64,000 nt of DNA from Guadua angustifolia (Eukaryota; Streptophyta; Magnoliopsida; Poales; Poaceae). Positions within the stretch are counted from its first letter, which is position 1; every line of letters begins with the position of its first letter. Below, piece by piece: positions 58,110 through 64,000 of this stretch. Position numbers and translations under genes: made by a program. The stretch spans positions 40,842,466 to 40,906,465 of the forward strand of contig CM070512.1 of NCBI GenBank assembly GCA_036346375.1, given 5' to 3'. Under the pieces are notes generated by a model, which saw nothing but the letters and a program-made list of their open reading frames with translations, was not told the DNA's origin and ran no database searches.

Positions 58110-58410
58110 CCGAGGAGGGAGGTCGATCTTGGGGGCAGTTTTCTCGGCCGACGGCAGGGCGAGGCTCGATTCGGCTCGGCTGCACGAGGTACTGCGGAAC
58201 TATTAGAGGGGAAATAGTGAGGAGGATGTCGAACACAACGTGACGCGAACGGATTTTGAAGAACCTCACCGGAGACGAGGTTTGATCTTGGTGGTGCTCG
58301 GCGGCAATGGCGGCAACGGCTCTGTGCTTCGTCTCGGGCAAAGGTGAGCAGGGACGTAGGAATATGAATTTCGATTTGAGTTTGAGCACTTTCCAAATCA
58401 GATGCTTTAG
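58110..58410 (-). other. Conserved divergent frame upstream of small-gene copy 3
   Basis: Counterpart of 13440-13740. The minus-strand peptide ETKHRAVAAIAAEHHQDQTS is shared, with the copy 1 start ATG replaced by ACG. A frame continues through FFKIRSRHVVFDILLT, which in copy 1 reads FFKIYSHHVMFHLLLT. Either a diverging first exon or conserved non-coding sequence. Confidence 0.4.
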
Positions 58411-58507
58411 AAACAAGGATTCTCGGACTCGGACATTCCTTCTTTTTTTTCTTCGGCGGCGACGCGCCTTCCGCCGCTGATGCGGATTCGTACTCCCCAA
58501 GCAACCC

Positions 58508-58635
58508 TTGGCGATGCGGACAATCTTCGAGCGATGATAAATAGCAGCAGCCTCCTCGCTCCTCCCCACCATCCATCGCCTGCCTCCTCCTCCTCCTCCT
58601 CCCGCATCGCCTACGTCGCTTGCTGCCAACCGTCC
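58508..58635 (+). promoter_or_regulatory. Conserved leader of small-gene copy 3
   Basis: Shares tggcgatgcggacaatc and gatgataaatagcagcagcc with copy 2. An in-frame upstream ATG at 58480 exists only in this copy, and the matching region of copy 2 is out of frame; the leader is therefore more likely untranslated. Confidence 0.45.
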
Positions 58636-58911
58636 ATGGGGCGCGCGAACCTGACGCTTCCCGCCGTCTCGCTGGTGCTCTGCACCCCCCTCCTCGTCTT
58701 CTACTTGCTGTTGGTCTCGGACGTAATCGTGCCCGGCGAGGAAGCCCCGGTCGACCAAGCGGGCTATTGGAAGGCTGCCAATTGGGTAGCGCTGATGGTG
58801 TGCTTCGGGCTGGTTGCTTACCTGACCTCCATCTTCGTCTCAGCTCACCGCCACAGCAAGGCCACGGCAGGGCAGCTCCCACCACCTCCTCTGCAGATGG
58901 ATATGTGCTAG
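58636..58911 (+). CDS. Small two-transmembrane protein, copy 3 (best preserved)
   Basis: 91 residues starting MGRANLTLPA. Membrane spans lie at about 9-32 and 49-70, joined by an acidic loop (PGEEAPVDQAGYWKAANW). The tail is His/Ser-rich then proline-rich (LPPPPLQMDMC). No signal-peptide cleavage motif or known domain is recognised. The start is chosen by comparison with copy 2, where the homologous ATG has the same gtccatgg context; an ATG at 58480 would add 52 Ser-rich residues. It is followed by the 122-bp repeats. Paralogues lie at 13890-14125 (dead) and 20380-20625. Function unknown; a lineage-restricted membrane peptide is plausible. Confidence 0.6.
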   Translation: MGRANLTLPAVSLVLCTPLLVFYLLLVSDVIVPGEEAPVDQAGYWKAANWVALMVCFGLVAYLTSIFVSAHRHSKATAGQLPPPPLQMDMC

Positions 58912-58920
58912 TCGTGTCGT

Positions 58921-59286
58921 CCACCCCACCAGCAAGACGAAAGAAGAGCTCGATCACCTGCAAGCATCGCCGCCACAGTCTTCTTGCTGGATCAAGAAGT
59001 CTTCTTGATTGAGTCGTCAGTCAGTATGTCTTCGCAAGTTGTCCACCCCACCAGCAAGACGAAAGAAGAGCTCGATCACCTGCAAGCATCGCCGCCACAG
59101 TCTTCTTGCTGGATCAAGAAGTCTTCTTGATTGAGTCGTCAGTCAGTATGTCTTCGCAAGTTGTCCACCCCACCAGCAAGACGAAAGAAGAGCTCGATCA
59201 CCTGCAAGCATCGCCGCCACAATCTTCTTGCTGGATCAAGAAGTCTTCTTGATTGAGTCGTCAGTCAGTATGTCTTCGCAAGTTGT
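58921..59286. repeat. Three tandem 122-bp units downstream of copy 3
   Basis: The unit starting ccaccccaccagcaagacg begins at 58921, 59043 and 59165 and is almost identical in each. Copy 2 has one unit only (about 20958-21075), so the amplification is specific to copy 3 and recent. Confidence 0.95.
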
Positions 59287-60990
59287 CCAACCAATAAGAG
59301 AAGCAATTGCAACAAGTCTCCGTGCTGCTGCTGCATCAGGAGTCGGTATGTGTTTGCTGCTAGCTCTTGCGTTTCTAATACCATGCATGCAGGAGTCTCT
59401 ACCTTTTGTTTCTCTTGGTTCTGTTTGCACTTACTTAGGAAGATTTCTAGTGCTATTAGAATCTCTGTCAGCCACTAGTAATTTTACTAGAGTGTCGGCA
59501 GAGTCTCTAACTAGGCAGCGAACGCACTTAAGGGCTTAGGCATGTCTGAAACAGAGTTCACAGTATTCCTTGAACTGGTCCTAAACGAAAGGGTTTAAGT
59601 AAATAAAGGGTCTTTTGAATCAAGTAAAGTAAAGCAGATATTGAGCAAAGAACTCACTGCTGCAATGCTGGCACGAGACGGAGCGTAAAACGCACTCGCT
59701 GCCAAAAAAAAAAAAGAGCCCGTTTACTACCCCGTTTGTAGCAGTGAAAGGAACAGAATTGAACTAAGTGATGCATACAAAATTTGTGTGAGCTGCCTTA
59801 GGTCCGGATACTGTGTTGGCTGTTCTGTAAAATTAATCTTGGCTGACTTAGATTCTTAAGCATTGGTATCTTCTTAGGTTGAAGTCTGCAGTTTCTGATG
59901 AGATACATGGGTCAGTGCACTCGTGTGAGTGGTGAAGCCCTGAGTCTAGCAGCTTGTCCTTGATGTAAAGAGTCCGAATGTAATAAATTCAGATACGAAT
60001 GGAATTTTTTGGCCTGAATTTGGGCAGAATTTTGGAATAACTTTTGAGCACTTATGACACGCAATCAACAAGCTTCCTTGTTTCTGAATTTTGTTGGCTC
60101 TGCGGCCATAAATCTTTGATCCAAAGTTGTGGGCTTTATGAGTCCTCAGAAAATTTGTATTTTGTAGTCCCAAATCCCAACTTTTCTGAAAAACGTAGGC
60201 TTGTTGATTTAACTGAACCAAGTTGCGTCTCAAAGGAACCGAGTAATACTGACATTCCATGTCTCCAACCAAGCGTGCCGACAAGTCACTCGTTGAAGCT
60301 TTTAGGGTGTAACCATATGCCAATCAGCCGCCTCATCTTCCAAGCAAAACACATATTCTGAATCACATTTAGAAGAAGGCGAGAGGAAGGAGTCATACTC
60401 AGGGTTCCATTTAAGGACAGGAACCAGCTTGGGATTCGAACATGTGCAGGATACACAAGACAGTAAATGCTCAAACCTGTTTTTTATCAATGGACTTTTC
60501 AGTTTGGGTTGAGAAGCTGAATATTTTTCCCATATGCATAATATCAGCTTCCAGAAAACATATCCATGTTAAGATCTAGTCTTAAATCAAATGCTTCAGC
60601 CGTTCACGTTGTCCCATAATCTGATGGTTTTGCATTTGTTGATTTACTTTGGGTTCAAATGCTTATTTAGCTGGAAATGGGTGCATCTTCAAGCTATTAA
60701 TTAATGTAGGAAATATGCATGTCGATTCTTAAGAGTATGTGACCTACACCATTGTACATCGTAAGCCTGATTAATGCTTACGTGAGTAAGATTGTGGTAA
60801 TGCTTGTCTACGGTTCTTAGTTCTACGCCCGGTTACATCCCGGACCGGACCCTTTTAGCTTCCTGGTTTGCAGCCAGCTTGTCTTTCATTCTAGTTACTT
60901 TTAGCTCTATGATTTGTTGTTTACTATCCAATATTGACTTAAGGAGTACTTGAACCCTATGATGTAGCAGCATGTTGGGTATCTTGCCAT
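59287..60990 (+). other. Downstream part of duplicated segment, copy 3
   Basis: Aligns with copy 2 to 60307 and again from about 60838 to 60990. 60308-60837 has no counterpart in copy 2. 59228-59539 is open for 103 codons but overlaps the repeats and lacks a family. A small GT-AG interval (59345-59391, gtatgtg...tgcatgcag) could be an intron. No accepted gene. Confidence 0.6.
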
Positions 60991-61015
60991 ATTGATTCCC
61001 CTATCTTGGCTGACC

Positions 61016-63037
61016 CACTACAGGAAACAAGAATAGTGTCCTTGGCCGAAACATTTGTATCGTCGGTAAAAAAACCGACGACACAAAGTATGCCTCTATC
61101 GACGGTTTTAAAGTAACCCGACGACATATATACACCAAGCAAGCCTGTGTCCTCGGCCTCCTCAAACCCGCCGATATAGACCACAGTCTGTGTCCTCGGC
61201 CTATTAAACCCACCGACACAGGCACTCCGCCTCAAACAGGGAGTATCGGCGCGCGATGAAAATTGAATTTTAGATCCCGCCAACACAGGCTGTGTCCTCG
61301 GCCTCCTCAAACCCGCCCACACAGGCACTCCGCCTCACAAGCTGTGTCCTCGGCCCATTAAACCCGCCGACACGGTAGCGGAGAAAATTGAATTCAGATC
61401 CCGCCAACACAGTGTGTCCTCGGCCTCATTAAACCCGCCCACACAAGCACTCCGCCCACAAGCGTGTCTTGGCCTCATTAAACCCGCCGACGGGCACTCC
61501 GCCATGTGGGACCAACTGCAGGATGCTCGGGCCCACCAATGGCACGAAGACTGCTTTGTCGTCGGGAGAGAAACAGCCGACGATAAAAATAAGTCTATGT
61601 CCACGGCATAAATCGTACAGGGGCCAAGTCAGGACACGTCGACAGCAGGCCGCCTCTTCCGCCAGTGCATAGCTAGAAGCCCAGGCGAAGATGATCGCAG
61701 AGTTGCAGCGGCAGATGCAGCAGATGCGGCGGAGGCAAAGGAGCGAGAGGAGGATAGGAGGCAGATGAGGCCCTCGAGTCGTAACCTCTGGATGTACAAC
61801 TATTTCGGTAATTAAGATTGTATCGTAGCTACGTTGTACTTACACGTTTGAGATGCTAACATATCATATCCACGATCGTTGCGGCGGGACCCTCCGCCAC
61901 CGCAGATGCCACCTCCGCCGTTCTTCACGCAGAACCGACACCGACGCCGGGGGTAATGCATTTTGTTCCAATTTTCGCTAACTATTCATACAAGTACACA
62001 AATGCACAAGAGTTTTGAACATTGTGGTTTCCTCTATTCTTGCAGGTGTCCGCCTCAGCTGCGCCTGCTCCTGCGACGAATGCTCCACAGGGAGGTGATT
62101 CCAGTGGCACAAGATCGGCCGCAGATCAATTCGTCGACGACGTGTTTGCCGATCCTTTTGCCGGTTCGCAATCTTAGTTATTTGTTTTGTTGGTAGAATA
62201 GTATGTCATGTTCTACATAGACATGTTGATTGTGAATGTGATGTACTCTTTTGGTTTGAGCTGAATTTGGGACTTATTGATGCATTTTGCTATCTGTGTC
62301 GATGGTGATCATTTGTGCATTGTATTGGTGAATGCGAATGTGGTAATGTGTGTGAAATTATATGTTGTGATTGTTCTGGGCAATTGGGGATATAAAACTG
62401 CTGGGAATGGGGTTTTTTTGCAGGTTAAAATTGGATTTTTTTTAAAATTCGCAGTATTTTTTTTATTTTACAACCTGTGTCCTCGGCTCTAACAATGCCG
62501 ACGACACAAGATAGCCCCAGGTTCTGGCACCAGAAGGGGTCTGTGTCGTCGGCCATAGCCCAGGCCGAGGACACAGATGTCCACTCTGTGTCCGCGGCTT
62601 CAACCATGCCGACGACAAAAGATAGCCCAGTTACGGCACCGGAAGAAGTGCGTGGTCGTCGACTCTGACCTGAGCCGAGGACACAGATGTCCACTGTGTC
62701 GGCGGCATTAATTAGGCGAGGACACGATGTCCACTCTGGTCGACGGCATTAATTAGGCCGAGGACACGATGTCCACTCAGTGTCGGCGGCATTAATTAGG
62801 CCGAGGACACAAGTGTCCCCTCTGTATCGGCAGCTTTAAGTTCGCCGACGACAAATGTCTGGGTGTCGGGCCGGCCCCGGATGGCATCTGTGTCGTCGGG
62901 ATTTATTGTGGCCGTGGACATAGGTTGGTTGTGTCGTCGACTCTGTGTCGTGGGACTTGTGTCGTCGGGAGGCCGACGACAGAGCCCTGTGTCGGCGGTT
63001 TTGGCATCTGTGTCGTCGGTAAAAGCCGAGGACACTG
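61016..63037 (+). mobile_element. Internally deleted CACTA transposon, right tip missing
   Basis: The left end CACTACAGGAAACAAG starts at 61016. Subterminal arrays of tgtcctcggcc / gccgacgacac words occupy 61030-61600 and, inverted, 62470-63037. The right side follows the inverted left end up to gccgaggacact and then departs, so the last 20 or so bases with the terminal repeat are absent. The interior keeps only the C-terminal exons of a TNP1/Transposase_24-like gene. It cannot move by itself. Confidence 0.8.
61676..62177 (+). pseudogene. C-terminal exons of a CACTA transposase-accessory gene
   Basis: 61676-61770 encodes EAQAKMIAELQRQMQQMRRR, a short coiled coil. Around 61900-61950 lies a Pro/Phe stretch (QMPPPPFFTQNRHRRR). 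After a ttgcag acceptor at 62045, a final exon reads VSASAAPAPATNAPQGGDSS and ends DDVFADPFAGSQS with a stop at 62175-62177. This layout is seen at the end of CACTA TNP1/Transposase_24-type genes. The N-terminal exons are deleted. Confidence 0.55.
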
Positions 63038-63890
63038 AGCAAGATTAATGTTAAGCATCATACCAGCTTGGCATTCGAACATGTGTGCTGATTTCATGTC
63101 AGTGTGGAAATGCATCCTCCATATCAAGTACTGCTGAGACAGTGAAGATGGTCTTAACTATATTATGAGGCCGGTTGTTTCTCAGTTTTTGTTGGATTTC
63201 CTGAAGCCTGAGGGTGTGAGAAGCCATAGTGATACCTGACAAGCAAACTAGCCCTCCCCCCACACGCACACACAAATAGCTTAGCTTTTAAATAGCTTTT
63301 GGTATAAGCTAGAAGACATATATAACTAGCAAAAATCAAAAGCTGAAAGCTGGGATAAACCTACTTTTGCAGCTTATTACTGATAGAAATTAGCTATTTG
63401 TCAAACAGTTTCTTATAAAAAGGTACAATTGCTTTTCAGTTCGAAAAGCTAAATAGTAGGTTTTCAAAAAAGCTATAGCTTCCTAAACAGGCCCTAGATT
63501 TTGGACAGAGAGATAGTTATATTGGGCTTAGAGTCTGCAGATACAAATCTTGCTGTGCATAGGCTTGGTTGAATGAATCATCAACTAAACAATGGATTTT
63601 TTAATAATACATTTTCTAAAAGTAATTGCGACATTAATATGCGAAACAAAAAAATTGCAAAAATAATACTTGGTCGCCAAACGGTACGGTGAAATAGAGG
63701 TAGTCGCCAGAGGGCTAGACGAAGTCACTATTTTTGCCATACTGTACGGTGACAACTGCTTAATTCTGCGGTTAGTGTTGCGCGTTGTAGCATTGCACGA
63801 CACATGTCAATTTCGCCGTACGGTGTGGCGACAATTGGTTGAACAATATATATTAATCATAAAAGTTCTACCAAGAGAGTTAGGGAAAAA
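63038..63890. other. Intergenic tail with MITE-like inverted words
   Basis: 63280-63500 contains repeated and inverted agctatt/aatagct and aaaagct words and ends ctaaacaggccc, a style common at grass MITE edges; exact ends are not resolved. 63660-63850 repeats cgccgtacggt-like words (ggtacggtga, gtacggtgac, cgtacggtgtggcgac). No gene. Confidence 0.4.
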
Positions 63891-63894
63891 TATA

Positions 63895-64000
63895 TCACAG
63901 ATGATTCTATTTAAAAACCGTTTGTAATAAACTCATATCACATACAGTTTTAATTGAAAACCATCTGTGATATGTGTTTTTACAGTCCGTTTTCAAACCG
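63895..64000. mobile_element. Probable subterminal edge of another element, cut by the window
   Basis: Alternating inverted words (aaaaccgtttgtaataaact, atcacatacagttttaattg, aaaaccatctgtgatatgtg) resemble subterminal repeats of grass CACTA elements. The end lies outside the window. Confidence 0.4.

Noticed and set aside
58480..58635. Upstream in-frame ATG adding 52 residues to small-gene copy 3
   Set aside because: The corresponding region of copy 2 is out of frame with its coding part, so the extension is not conserved; the ATG at 58636 is shared.
57916..58963. Two long minus-strand frames (280 and 294 codons) across small-gene copy 3
   Set aside because: They lie mostly opposite the conserved plus-strand gene and its leader, in GC-rich sequence where long frames arise by chance, and they are low-complexity with no domain.
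59228..59539. 103-codon frame downstream of small-gene copy 3
   Set aside because: It starts inside the third 122-bp repeat unit, has no family, and the aligned region of copy 2 is not open.

Overview
The window is nuclear DNA from a grass, most probably a rice (Oryza) or close relative. Reasons: Stowaway miniature elements with TA target sites, hAT and CACTA elements of grass type, very large Ty3/Gypsy retrotransposons carrying an antisense gene, spliced genes with GT-AG introns and long AT-rich introns, and GC-rich first exons. Nothing bacterial, viral or organellar is seen. The density of nested retrotransposons, and a gag-only element resembling the centromeric (CRM/CRR) lineage, suggest a pericentromeric or otherwise heterochromatic site.

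Layout. 1-5.5 kb: a decayed CACTA element with transposase-accessory and Ulp1-protease remnants; only its right end is present. 5.6-11.8 kb: the one well-supported host gene, on the minus strand, five exons, encoding a 257-residue four-pass membrane protein. 12-20 kb: foldback element, a broken copy of a small membrane-protein gene, LTR fragments, a hAT with exact ends and a MITE with a tRNA-like core. 20.2-24 kb: second copy of the small-gene segment, hit by a solo LTR and two Stowaways. 24.4-52.8 kb: a four-element nest. A hAT (24403-52792) was hit by a minus-strand Tat-like Gypsy element (24515-52473). That element was itself hit by a plus-strand Gypsy element (25643-36969) and by a gag-only element (38734-43871). 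53-57.7 kb: a Mutator-like element with long inverted ends and an 8-unit array. 57.8-61 kb: the third and best-preserved copy of the small-gene segment. 61-63 kb: a deleted CACTA element that lost its right tip. 63-64 kb: MITE-like debris and what looks like the edge of another CACTA element.

The biological story is a duplicated locus invaded by transposons. Copies 2 (20.2-24 kb) and 3 (58.5-61 kb) share promoter-proximal sequence, a two-transmembrane reading frame and about 2 kb of downstream sequence. Copy 3 keeps the uninterrupted versions of three sites that carry a solo LTR and two Stowaways in copy 2, so those insertions post-date the duplication. Copy 1 (13.4-14.1 kb) lost its start codon and is truncated. 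The coding part seems to have diverged more than its flanks between copies 2 and 3.

Many differences between paired LTRs, and many frame breaks inside the retrotransposons, are one- or two-base losses in C/G runs. Part of the decay could therefore be sequencing error. All calls come from reading the sequence; no database search was run.
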